33,015 nucleotides of DNA, from assembly GCA_003427395.1 (NCBI GenBank), contig BFEA01000400.1:1315206-1348220 (forward strand). Direction: 5' to 3'. The stretch comes from Chara braunii. Its lineage: Eukaryota; Streptophyta; Charophyceae; Charales; Characeae. The notes beneath the pieces are model-generated. The model was given only the letters and a program-made list of their open reading frames with translations. It was not told the origin of the DNA and made no database searches. The first letter of the stretch is position 1; every line of letters begins with the position of its first letter. Shown in pieces: positions 21,556 to 30,902 of this stretch. Position numbers and translations under genes: made by a program.

Positions 21556-21730
21556 GGGTTGGAGTCCCTCCCTGCGAGGTTACACAGGGTGGGTGGTGTG
21601 ATCCTTGAGAAGGCGGGGCGGTGCTGAGGGTTTGTCCTTTTTTGGGCCACGTCGAGTTTTGGGTAGGATCAGCTATGGCGGTTAGGGAGAGAGGACAAGG
21701 GGGGTCGATGCCAACATGGTGAAATGTTGA
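21556..21730 (+). repeat. GGTTGGAG block, copy 3
   Basis: GGTTGGAGTCCCTCCC, then GGTGGGTGGTGT, GCTGAGGGTTTGTC and GGATCAGCTATGGCGGTT match the block at 14386. Confidence 0.85.
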
Positions 21731-22304
21731 AGGGCTGTTTCACTTGGAGGCGGTGGAGCAAGAGGGAAGGGGAATCTTTGGCTCTGCGGGACATACTTTA
21801 GGGAGTATTGTATGCAGCTCAGGGGGCAAGAGTGATATTTAGGGGGTTGTTCTGAATTGGGGTTGGGAGGTGAGGGGGCGCTTCCCCACGGAGGTAGTGA
21901 TCAGACAGGGGGTCGTGTTTTTCGGGGGAGAGGAGTAATCTGTGTGAGCCTCGTACATGCAATCGAGAATTGAATAGGCGCAGGAGTCTCCATGAGGAAA
22001 GAGGGTGGTTTTTTCCCTCCCTTCCCCTCTTCTTGTGGGGATAGTAGGCGCTGAAACGTGTATATGGTTTTCTCAATCTTCTGATTTATCAATATATTAT
22101 TGAATGAGATCGAATTTTCTTATTAAAAAATTCTTTATAAGTCGGCGCTGGTGGCAGGGGGTTGTGGTTGCGATGGTGGGGGATAATGCGCTCTTCGGCC
22201 ATAGGGCTAGCCTGTAGGGTGGAAATAGGATACAACAGCGGTGAAGACTTGTCGAAGTAGGGTTCATCGCAGTAAGACTTGCCGAAGTAGGGTTCTGAGG
22301 GATT
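21731..22304. other. Unassigned sequence with a short tandem repeat
   Basis: No protein recognised. GAAGTAGGGTTC occurs twice, near 22253 and 22283, within a short imperfect direct repeat. Confidence 0.4.
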
Positions 22305-23353
22305 TTATGTGGCTCTGATCTCCAAGATTCTGGCAAAATTGTCTTCCAATCTTAGGAGTCTGGAACCATTGGCAACATGGACCCAATGTGTCCCAAATTT
22401 GGTCCCATCATCTTCATAACCGAATAGTTCATGGACATTGTAGGAAAATAGGAAAATACATCCAATTGTTTCAGGAATTGTTCTTACAGGGAAAGCAGAC
22501 CTACAAAATTTACACCAGGGGAGAGCTATCTTTTTTTGTTCTAATGTTGTTCGGCTAATCAACCAATCGTTTGTAGGAAGGCAGCGATGCTCAATCTTCT
22601 ATTGTAACAAAGCTACTTTGGTTGATTTAGATTTCGTGTTTCAGAACCATCTATAATTGGTTTAAGGACCTCCTTACTTAAATTCATCGGTTTCATCCAT
22701 TTGTCCACCACTCTATCCTTTAGATTTATATTAGGTCTCAACATTTTATATGTTGGTTTAATTGTCAAATTATGAAGTGATCTCTTATAACCTCGACCTC
22801 ATCCGCCAGACGAGGTCCATACCCAATTAATGGGATCTAGTGCCAGACAAGAATTGGGAGTATTTGGTTTAAATGCCAATCATGTGGTGTTATACTTCAG
22901 GACTCTGATCCTGAAGACTTGATTACTATTAACCCATCTAGTCTCCTCCTTAGTTTATGGGAAAATTGTATTATCATGTGCTAACCTGTATAGGGACAAC
23001 AAAGTCTCACCTTTGGGGTTAATTTGTAATATATTTCCAATCAAACCAGGTTGATTTAGTATGGACATCCAATCTCCTTCTTCAATCTTAGGTATTTTTT
23101 TGAGGATCCAAATCCAGTCCAAGAGAATCAATTCAATAACTTGTTCCAGTGCTTCCACCGAATGACGACAATATCGCAGCCGACTCTGCAAAGTATATGG
23201 GGAGATCCAGCCCTTAGTGTCTGCATTCCAGATATCCTTGATACGCAAGATACCTTTTCTTATCCAACCTTTCAAACGAGAGTCCATACAATGGAGAACA
23301 TAACCCTGTGAGTTCCTGATCCAACCATTATTGAATAAGGGTTGTTGACACAC
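22305..23353 (-). pseudogene. LINE ORF2 C-terminal region, minus-strand copy
   Basis: On the minus strand the frame from 23353 to 22955 reads QPLFNNGWIRNSQG, KGWIRKGI, IKDIWN, LRYCRHSVEALEQVIE and EEGDWMS. The same blocks occur in the plus-strand copy at 24817. This is the region after the reverse transcriptase core in plant-type non-LTR elements. A second frame, 22562-22305, has WCKFC and PETIGCIFLF followed by VHELFG, resembling the C-terminal zinc-knuckle-like region (C-x2-C, H, C), but here the His and last Cys appear lost. No RT core and no 3' tail are present, so the copy is truncated at both ends and broken between the frames. Confidence 0.65.
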
Positions 23354-23479
23354 TTCTTCTCATCCTTCCACGTCCCCTGATATCTTTCTAGGAAAAGACC
23401 AAGATCTATTTTCTAACCATATCCTCGGATCTACTTTCTAGGAATAGACCAGGATACGCAAGATACCTTTTTTTTGCCA

Positions 23480-23511
23480 CCCCCCCCCCCCCCCCCCCCC
23501 CCGCCCCCCCC
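23480..23511 (+). repeat. Long poly(C) tract with one G
   Basis: C runs from 23480 to 23502, then G, then eight C, followed by T6. It is preceded by T8. Such tracts are prone to sequencing and assembly error. Confidence 0.9.
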
Positions 23512-23959
23512 TTTTTTGTTTTCTGTACAGGGCAATGATAGCGCCCGATGTGCGTAGGCCGCGCTCGCACACCGTTTTCCCATGCGCGCCCCCTCCTAGC
23601 CCTGGTGCGGCCACACACAAACTTGGCCGCACACCCGACGCCGCAGGATCCGTGGCTGAGGGGGACACATAGGCTACGGGGCAACACCCCACCACCGACC
23701 AGCGTCATTCTGGCATTAAACAGCCACAGATCACTGAGTATAACAACATCGAAACCGCCTAAGATGGGTTGCTAGGAGTCCCTAGAGTCCTAAAACATTC
23801 TTAACAACAACTGACTTTTTTTTCTTTTTTAAGCAATTTAACATTGAAGGATAGGAAACAAAATTTCATATCGGTCTACGCAAGAAGCAAACACAAATCC
23901 CAAAAGACAAAATTGGCGACCATCCTTCCGACCCCTCATTTTAACAGGCTAACCCAACC

Positions 23960-24290
23960 CCGGCTCACGCCTTTCTGTCCTCATAACTTAACTCCCTCAG
24001 TCGCAAATCCCCTTATCAGCTAGGGTTACAAGGCAACACAACCCGCTCCAGCTCCGACTCTTGTTGTTATAACGAAATGAAGTGTCTTTCTCCCTCGACA
24101 ACTCTTCCAGCCTCAGTCTCTAACCGGATTACAAGGCTATACCTCAACATCGGTCAGTCGTCGAAAAGTGCTGGTTGCCTGCTATCCTCGACAACTCCCC
24201 AGACCTCAAGCTCCCGCTGATATGAGTTATAGGACAGAGCATCCACGCCCCAACACCGGTCTACATCGTCCCAACAAAATTCTCCTAAGA
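23960..24290 (-). repeat. Interspersed CCCTGTAACC repeat family, minus-strand copy
   Basis: Read on the minus strand, at least three units show GTCGGAGCTGG-like text followed by GTTGCCTTGTAACC-like text, matching units at 15170-15905. On the plus strand these appear near 24000-24060, 24110-24165 and 24200-24275. Confidence 0.6.
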
Positions 24291-24424
24291 CATACTCAAC
24301 CCAAACCAGATTCTGAATTGCCTGTTGAACCTGATAACCACTTCCCTTCACCCAGTTCTACTTCTGTCCCCGTAAAATCACCATCCTTACCGTTGTCTGT
24401 CTGCCATCCATCCCACTGGCTAGC

Positions 24425-24770
24425 CCTCCTCACCAGCAAGATACATGGTTACCACTCCGCCATCTTCACGTACTGCCTATACTCACCCTAGTTGGGCCAA
24501 GTAGTACTGGTTTAAGGAGCTTGAAAGAGTGAGTCTTTGGAGGCTGTCTCTTATACACATCTAGATGTGTATAAGAGACATATACTCACCCTACCCCTAT
24601 CACACAACCCTATAAACTTTCCCCATACTTCCTCTTCAAGTGATGGGCCGACCTCCTCACCAGCAAGATACATGGTTACCACTCCGCCATCTTCACGTAC
24701 TGCCTATACTCACCCTAGTTGGGCCAAGTAGTACTGGTTTAAGGAGCTTGAAAGAGTGAGTCTTTGGAGG
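24425..24770 (+). repeat. Exact 119-bp direct duplication around an adapter
   Basis: 24425-24543 and 24652-24770 are identical as read. The first copy ends exactly where the transposase adapter begins. Perfect identity next to adapter sequence points to an assembly artefact rather than a genomic duplication. Confidence 0.93.
24544..24580. other. Nextera mate-pair junction adapter (vector contamination)
   Basis: 24544-24562 is the 19-bp Tn5 mosaic end CTGTCTCTTATACACATCT. It is followed at 24563-24580 by its reverse complement lacking only the last G. Two mosaic ends back to back are the known circularisation junction of Nextera mate-pair libraries. In translation it gives the well-known artefact peptide VSYTHLDVYKR. 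It is not genomic. Confidence 0.98.
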
Positions 24771-24799
24771 AGGTTTCCCCCCCCCGAGTCGCCCACCCC

Positions 24800-26000
24800 C
24801 TCATAGGTGGGAGAAGGTGGCAAGACAACCCCTCTTCAGAAACTGTTGGATCACCAATGGCCAGAGTCAGATTTTCTACAGCACTGACATTCCATGGAAA
24901 GGATGGGTGAAGAATGATGTAACCCGAGTGAGCGACCTTTGGGACAGGGAAAGAAAGGATTGGAAGGGGCCGGAGAGGATGATGGAGGATTTGAGATATT
25001 GCCACAATATTGAATCAGCACTGGAAGAAATAACAGAAGCCCTCCCGGTACGTTGGTGACCCATTCTGCGCAGAGGTCTGGTGTTGAAGGAGGGGGACTG
25101 GGTGACCAAGGGAAGGGAGGGCCAATAAGGCAGGCCTGGTTCATCTAGCTCGACCAAAGGATGTGCTGATCGAGTGGTACAACATAAAAGGAGATGGAGG
25201 ACTAGTAGGAAGCGGGAACCTTTTCAATGAACCTCGAAAGAGGTCCTACACATAATTAGGATAATAGGGGAAGGGGAGAACCGGCAGTCCGGCGACGAAC
25301 CTTTTTGCCTGAGATGGTCATAGGCCCATAGATGATTTCCCCATAGATCAGTTGGAGTCGGTCTGGAGCCCCAACACACAGCATAATCCCCGACAACCAA
25401 AACCTAAAGCATTCTCGGACCTTTTAGTGAAAGCAACGTATAGAATGCTTTGAGTTAAGCGATGGCAGAGGCACCTCAATGTGAAGAGACAACTTCTCAA
25501 ACCGATGTGATGGTTCTGCGACACCAAATGCCGGTTTGTGAAAATCACATCCTTGTTGTGGCAGATCTTGCATCGGTGCTTACTAACCAATGACTGGTTG
25601 ATTGATCACTCGTGATTGGAACAACAAGGTCGCCCTCTCCCTTGGTGCTCGCGATGTCTGTCGGTTTTCCCAGCTAGAAAGAGAGCAAAGACAAATAAGC
25701 ATATATTTCTGCAATGTCTGGCATCAGTCCTTAGTACCTAGAGGTTGTGGGATAGGTTGTGGCAACAAATGGTTCCAGGATATCCGTGGCCGTGAAGGTG
25801 GCGAGCCATCCTTATGGGCCATTACCCACCTTTCCAAGGCAATACCTTTGTGTGGAAGTTTCACCTGGGCCGAAGAACGATCATGTGGGTCCTATGGTGG
25901 CAACGCTATGTTATGACTCTGGACCAGGTCCGCGTACAGGGAGAAGAGAGGATCGAGCAATTTAAATAGCACTTCCAACTGGGGCTCACACACCCGTTTT
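24800..26000 (+). pseudogene. LINE ORF2 C-terminal region, plus-strand copy
   Basis: The frame at 24817-25059 reads RQPLFRNCWITN, KGWVKNDVTRVSDLW and LRYCHNIESALEEI, matching the minus-strand copy at 22955-23353 block by block. After its TGA the sequence continues LVLKEGDWV. In other frames between 25380 and 25600 there is TYRML, KRWQRHLN and LWQILHRCLLTNDWL, then a zinc-knuckle-like KTNKHIFLQC (about 25690-25720). Finally WRAILMGHYPPFQGNTFVWKFHLGRRTIMWVLWWQRYVMTL is encoded at about 25795-25920, with a TGA just before it. This is a LINE-type ORF2 end broken by several stops and frameshifts. The RT core is absent. Confidence 0.7.
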
Positions 26001-26024
26001 TTTTTTAAAAAAAAAAAAAAAAAA
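25997..26024 (+). repeat. T10-A18 homopolymer junction
   Basis: Ten T are followed directly by eighteen A about 30 bases after the last LINE coding block. This may be a poly(A) tail meeting another insertion. Confidence 0.85.
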
Positions 26025-26690
26025 CCTCCACAGGTCCAAAGACACCCGGGAACGACTACTATAGTTCCCCAGGGAATGGCTGGGTAGGGATCGGGAGGGA
26101 TGGGTAGTAGAGGTGTGCTGGACAGGGGATTGGGAAGGAGAGGATGGAGGGGAGGGCAGCCAAGGAGGGCAAGTAGTGCCACAAGGTTGCCATATAAGGT
26201 TCAAGGAGTGGTTGTCAATCGACTCTAATGCCCCCATGAGACTTGCAGAGGAGTTTTCAGACCTATTCCCCCCCCCCCCCACGGTCCTTGGAAATACGTC
26301 TGTGATATCCTCTTTGTGCGGGTGCGGCCTGCAGAATAGCAGGTCTCGTAGGTTTATTCATGCAGGTCCCCGTTCTCAGAGGTAAGGATGTTTTTCAATT
26401 ATCATCATACTTTCATCAAATTGAATTCTAATCGCAGAAGGGATGCCCCATCGGTCGGTTGGAGAGGGGCGGGGAGACATGTGGTCCCGCTGATGCCCCC
26501 CAGTGGCCCTATGGTGTTTCCTCACCGGGACCCGGATGGGAGCCTTCATAAATGGAGAGGAGAGGATTGTCATCAGCAACGCCCTTCAACACCCTGCCCA
26601 GTTAATCCTCTGTAGTCAATGCAGACTGAAGTTTTTCATATATTCTGTCAAGTTTTCTGTTTTCGGATTCATTTTGTTTCATTCTGTGGC
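26025..26690 (+). other. Probable 3' part of the plus-strand LINE or an unrelated insertion
   Basis: No domain recognised. The stretch lies between the LINE coding remnant and a retroposon tail in the same orientation, so it could be LINE 3' sequence. C10 occurs near 26271. Confidence 0.3.
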
Positions 26691-26692
26691 AG

Positions 26693-26829
26693 GAATGCTG
26701 GACCCATTTTCCAGCAGGTGATGCTCCCCCCACCAATAGACGGAGTCTCTCCTTAAGGCGTTAGTGGTGTCTGCTCTTACCAGCACCACTAGCACTATAG
26801 GGGTTGTTCGGGAAAAAAAAAAAAAAAAA
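26693..26829 (+). mobile_element. Retroposon/LINE 3' end with 17-bp poly(A)
   Basis: Three hairpins in order: CTGGA/TCCAG, GCTCC/GGAGT (closed by a G-T pair), and a 10-bp stem at 26760-26769 and 26784-26793 around the loop TCTGCTCTTACCAG. Poly(A) runs from 26813 to 26829. The third loop is identical to that of the tail at 32894 while the stem differs by paired changes. Confidence 0.85.
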
Positions 26830-27420
26830 GTCTAAGGATTTAGGTAAAAAAAAGTTATCCAAACGACAAATAGTCTAATAGACCAGAAATTCAGAATACA
26901 ACATTGCAGGTTTGAAGATAAAAAATCAGTTACGAAACTACCACCCGGTTATATAGAATCAAGGGAAAAACACATACGGATTTTAAGTTTCGATATCCAA
27001 AAGGGATTTTGGAAACAAATCCTCAAACCGCCGTTGGAAAATCGTTTAGCAAAACTCTTATTTACGAACCTCCTCAAGTGACCCCTTCCTGAAAAACTAT
27101 AAAAAAAAAGTAAAAAAAAAAAAAATCATTATCTAATTTATCAATTTTATCTTCTTCTTCTTTTAACATCGAATTCGTGAAAACCTAACAACACCACAAA
27201 ACCTAACATTTTTTATAAAATGAAAAAGTAAAAGTCAAACTATTATTTTTGACACATAAACGAGAGCGTTTTTAACTTTTTTCGAGAAAGGAGATAAAAA
27301 AAGGAGCAAAAAATATAGCGATTTTAAAAATGTGCAATAAAATTATTTCCAACAAAAATCATATTATAAGACTATAAGTCGTTCTTAGTAGCAAAAAATC
27401 ATAGCTTTAAACCACCAGTA
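26830..27420. other. AT-rich unassigned sequence
   Basis: Several A-rich runs, no open frame of note, nothing recognised. Confidence 0.5.
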
Positions 27421-27429
27421 CCTCGCCCA

Positions 27430-28815
27430 GTATTGGGAAATTAGGGAAAACTGACAGTTTTCCCAAACTCTTGAAAGTTCGGAGGTTGGGCTCGACGACG
27501 GCTGCCATTGATAAATCAAATCGGCGGCGGGCCTCCCACATGAACAAAATTTTGTGTGAAGTTAATTAACTGGAAAAAAGGAATAGAAAAGTATTTTTTC
27601 ATAACCACTGGAAGTGTTGCAAGAAGCAAGTTTTTTTTACAAAAAATCACTACCTTGCAAACGCATCGTTTGTTCAAGAATCGAAATATCTCAATTTTTG
27701 GTTTATCTAAAAAAATCATATTTATAGTTCTATAAGGTATGTAGCACGACCAACCTATTCGGGGGTTTCCCAAACATGCATACATATTCTTCTGTTCACG
27801 AATACGTTCCTTTAGATATGATCTTTCATACATGGACGAATATATTATTTTTTAATGTTTTTTATTAAAATATTTTTCCATTTTTTAATATTATCTCAAA
27901 CAAAAGTTTTGAATTCTTCTTTTACAAAACATATATTTTTTGACAAGGGTTTTAAAATAAACTTAAAAATGGATTTATATTAATTTATAATTCTATAAAC
28001 TAATTTTCGCAGAGCTTATTTTTATCAAATTGTTGAAAAAAACTTATAGTTCTATAAATGACTATTCACTGAAACTTATTTTTTTAACATCTTTCAAGTT
28101 TGCCTTGCACTCCTTAAAGATTGTTTTGTTAAACCACTAGTACCTTTGTCGCGTGGGAAAATAGCGGACCTCGGGTGGGCCTCCGACCTTTTCGGACGGT
28201 TCCCAAACATGCATACATGTTCTTCTGTTCACGAATACGTTCCTTTAGATATAATGGTCTCTCATACATGGACGAATATATTATTTTTTAGTGTTTTTTA
28301 TTAAAATATTTTCCCATTTTTTCATATTATCCCAAACAAATGACCATATCTAAAGGAACATATTCGTGAACAGACGAACATGTGTGCATGTTTGGGAAAC
28401 CCCCGAATAGGTTGGTCGTGCTACATACCTTATAGAAATATGAATATGATTTTTTTAGATAAACAAAAAAATTGAGATATTTCGGTTTGTGAACAAACGG
28501 TGCTTTTGCAAGGTAGTGATTTTTTGTAAAAAAAAATTGCTTCTTTCAACACTTCCAGTGGTTATGAAAAAATACTTTTCTATTTTTTTTTTCTAGTTAA
28601 TCCTTATAGAATTATCAATATGATTTTTTTAGATAAACAAAAAATTGAGATATTTTGGTTCCTGAACAAACGGTGTTTTTGCAAGGTAGTGATTTTTTAT
28701 TAAAAAAAACTTGTTTCTTTCAACACTTCAAGTGGTTATGAAAAAATATTTTTCTATTCGTTTTTCCCAGTTAATGTACTTCACAAGTTCACACAAAATA
28801 TTGTTCGTGTGGGAA
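27430..28815. mobile_element. AT-rich foldback element with long inverted arms
   Basis: The left arm, about 27533-27822, returns as reverse complement in the right arm, about 28343-28812. Shared text includes TTTTTTCATAACCACTGGAAG, AATCACTACCTTGCAAA, CTATAAGGTATGTAGCACGA and CCCAAACATGCATACAT. In the right arm a 174-bp part is tandemly duplicated (28430-28603, 28604-28776). Part of the left arm (27771-27905) is also copied directly at 28202-28340. Together with 28342-28397 that copy forms an inner hairpin with arms of about 56 bp. No coding capacity; the minus-strand frame at 27516-27833 is part of an arm. Confidence 0.8.
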
Positions 28816-28964
28816 ACCCGAAAATGTACAATCAAAATTATTTAAATTTTTTGTGCAAAGCTAACAATTTATTTTTTTTGCGTTGTAGAGGACAATCACT
28901 AGGCTTGCATTGATCACTGGAAGCGGTGAGCCATGGTTGCCCTGAAAAGACTAGGCTATTTATC

Positions 28965-29141
28965 TTTTTTTTTTTTTTTTTTTTTTTTTGAAAGACCCTT
29001 GACAGTGCAAGGCCTCTATTTCAGTGGTGGTAGGAGAACCACCGGGATTGAGGCTTTGCCTAGTGGGCCGCTCCATTTATGGGTGAGGAGCATCACCTGC
29101 TGGAAACCAGGATACTCAAGGATATATTTATGGGACACTGG
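28965..29141 (-). mobile_element. 177-bp retroposon with poly(A) and 12-bp target duplication
   Basis: AGGCTATTTATC lies at 28953-28964 and again at 29142-29153. Between them, read on the minus strand, is a retroposon tail: CCTGG, TTTCCAGCAGGTGATGCTCC and AAATGGAGC, then a further hairpin region with GGTGGT/ACCACC, ending in 25 A (T25 at 28965-28989 on the plus strand). Target duplication plus poly(A) shows target-primed reverse transcription. The copy is either a short SINE-like element or a 5'-truncated LINE. The third hairpin differs from that of the tails at 26693 and 32894. Confidence 0.88.
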
Positions 29142-29153
29142 AGGCTATTTATC

Positions 29154-29837
29154 TTACATCCAATCTAAATCAAAAGCCTCCAGCGGCAAATAGCTTACAG
29201 TACCATCTTCACTTGAATACAACGTTCACTCATTATAGCCGTATTTAGTGCAAGTTTCGGTTTTGATACAGGAATAATGCCCGGATAACTCTATGGAATC
29301 CGTTGAAGAGGATATGTATCTCCCAACAAACAGCTGGTTCTTCCAGAAAGAGTCCAAGGAGAGACAACTACCCCGAGTTCCCTTGCCGATTGTGCAAAAT
29401 ATGCCAGTATCGGTGCCCCAGATGCCTGATAAAAGAGGGTCTGGAACGAGCATTACCCCTCTCCTCAATCCTTAGCAATGCAGGGGTGAGATCTGGTTCT
29501 CCTTCACAGGATCTAGACTAAAGTGGACAAAGGAGGCTATATCCCCTAACACTCCTCTGAAAAAGCCACGAAAGGTGTCGGCCCTTTCAAAATGATATTC
29601 TAGCTTGACTTTTGGATAAGAAACAACCAACCTTTTGCAAGACGATATCGTGAACCTGACTTGATTGGTGGATCATATAGAAGTTACTAGGTGCACGTGC
29701 TAAACGAAGACATCTTACTTGACCCATCTACAGTCGCAAATCAGCCTACTACAGGGCCACGTCCTTTTTTCTTTTTCCCTTCTCGGGTGAACTTCATGCA
29801 CCGAGGGGTCTGCTTAACGAGGTGATAAAACCCGGAA
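29154..29837. other. Unassigned sequence, possibly LINE-derived
   Basis: A plus-strand frame at 29303-29521 contains CRLCKICQYRCPRC, which loosely recalls a LINE C-terminal zinc knuckle, but spacing is not convincing and the frame is short. Nothing else recognised. Confidence 0.35.
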
Positions 29838-29908
29838 TCGAAGGCTCCATCGATTGGCGGGGAGCGTCACCTGCTGGAAATCAAGTCCAGCGTCCCTGTA
29901 CATCTTTT
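29838..29908 (-). mobile_element. Retroposon 3'-end fragment, minus strand
   Basis: Read on the minus strand: GGGACGCTGGACTTGATTTC, CAGCAGGTGACGCTCCCC and ATCGATGGAGCC, keeping the first (CTGGA/TCCAG) and second (GCTCC/GGAGC) hairpins. The third hairpin and poly(A) are missing. It abuts the (TA)n run. Confidence 0.75.
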
Positions 29909-29911
29909 TTA

Positions 29912-29912
<1 letters not shown>

Positions 29913-29980
<68 letters not shown>
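29913..29980. repeat. (TA)34 microsatellite
   Basis: 68 bases of uninterrupted TA. It borders the left end of the first terminal-inverted-repeat element. Confidence 0.98.
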
Positions 29981-29982
<2 letters not shown>

Positions 29983-30609
29983 AGGTCACCAGCCCGTACG
30001 TACGCAGGTCCCCGGGCAGACCTCCGTACGTACGGGCGTTCAGGGTCCCGTACGGGGTCCGAACCCGACGGCGTTCGGCCCCCGCAAACAATTATTTCGC
30101 GGCCTAAAACTAATCATTTTTTTCTGAATGTTTTTTTGTGACTTCTCTACGACATGAGGTACATGCCTTGAGATTTTCAGGTCATTTGGCTAAGCCCGAT
30201 AAAAATTAAAAATCGCCAAAGATGGCAGTGTCAAAACGTGCTCGCCCACGTATTTTTTCACTTTTTGCTTTTTGTTTTCACTTTAGTTCGAGGTCTAAAA
30301 AATTTTATTATGTTTTGAAACTTTTTTGGTGGGTTTTGTTTTATGTGAAGTACAGATCTGTAAATTTTCAGGGCATTTAGCTGGTCCAAAAAAAAATGAA
30401 AAATCGCCAAATATGGCAGTGTTGAAAACATGCTCGCGCACTCACTAAATTTAATTCTCTTTTTTTTTTTCTTTTTTTTTATTATTAGTATTTGTTTTCC
30501 GTATTTTATTTTTATTTCAAATTGGTAAGGAATTTGGATGTAATGCACAGGCAAATCTTGTTTAATTTATTTTCTCCATAACATATCTTTTTTTCAGATT
30601 TTTTTGATG

Positions 30610-30643
<34 letters not shown>

Positions 30644-30744
30644 GGTCCGTGTTTGGCCCGAACGGCCGAATGCATCCCCAAGGGGTCCCGTACGTTTGGG
30701 CGTTTGGGTTCGGGTGTTCGGCCCGTCCCGAATGTCGGTTATCC
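29981..30744. mobile_element. (TA)n-seated terminal-inverted-repeat element, copy 1 (764 bp)
   Basis: It starts CAAGGTCACC next to (TA)34 and ends, read on the opposite strand, AGGATAACC next to (TA)10. Both ends carry GC-rich subterminal arrays: CGTACGTACG palindromes on the left, CCCGAACG and GTTCGGG motifs on the right. The interior is AT-rich with two direct repeats of about 191 bp, marked by AATCGCCAAA at 30211 and 30402, then a long poly(T). No protein. It aligns end to end with copy 2. The seating in TA repeats recalls the rice Micron elements; the family itself I cannot name. Confidence 0.75.
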
Positions 30745-30764
30745 TATATATATATATATATATA
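30745..30764. repeat. (TA)10 microsatellite
   Basis: Directly borders the right end of element copy 1. Confidence 0.97.
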
Positions 30765-30884
30765 TTAGGGTTCAGCCTCCTGATGAGTCGGTGAAACTCC
30801 GACGAAACAGTTTGTTACAGCCCCTCGTTTGTTGTCCTCTTCTCCCTCTCTGCCTACGGTTTACCGGGCAGTTCTATTTGACGA
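30765..30884. other. 120-bp spacer between the two (TA)n-seated elements
   Basis: Non-repetitive sequence holding the hammerhead-like core, flanked by (TA)10 and (TA)9. It could be a remnant of a third kind of element. The open frame crossing it starts in the poly(T)/GC end of copy 1 and is not a gene. Confidence 0.6.
30780..30808 (+). ncRNA. Hammerhead-ribozyme-like core with intact stem II
   Basis: CTGATGA at 30780-30786 and GAAAC at 30804-30808 are the two conserved core strands of hammerhead ribozymes. Between them GTCGG (30787-30791) pairs with CCGAC (30799-30803) to give a perfect 5-bp stem II with a 7-base loop. A short stem III, ACA/TGT around a 3-base loop at 30807-30815, is possible, leaving GTT as the cleavage triplet. 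I could not find a paired stem I, so the copy may be inactive or may pair with distant sequence. Hammerheads are known in Penelope-like elements and plant retrozymes. Confidence 0.55.
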
Positions 30885-30902
30885 TATATATATATATATA
30901 TA
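30885..30902. repeat. (TA)9 microsatellite
   Basis: Directly borders the left end of element copy 2. Confidence 0.97.

Noticed and set aside
24537-24731. Open frame of 64 residues on the plus strand
   Set aside because: Its start is translated adapter sequence and the rest is the duplicated segment; not a gene.
29822-30141. Open frames rich in alternating Ile-Tyr
   Set aside because: These are translations of the (TA)34 run.
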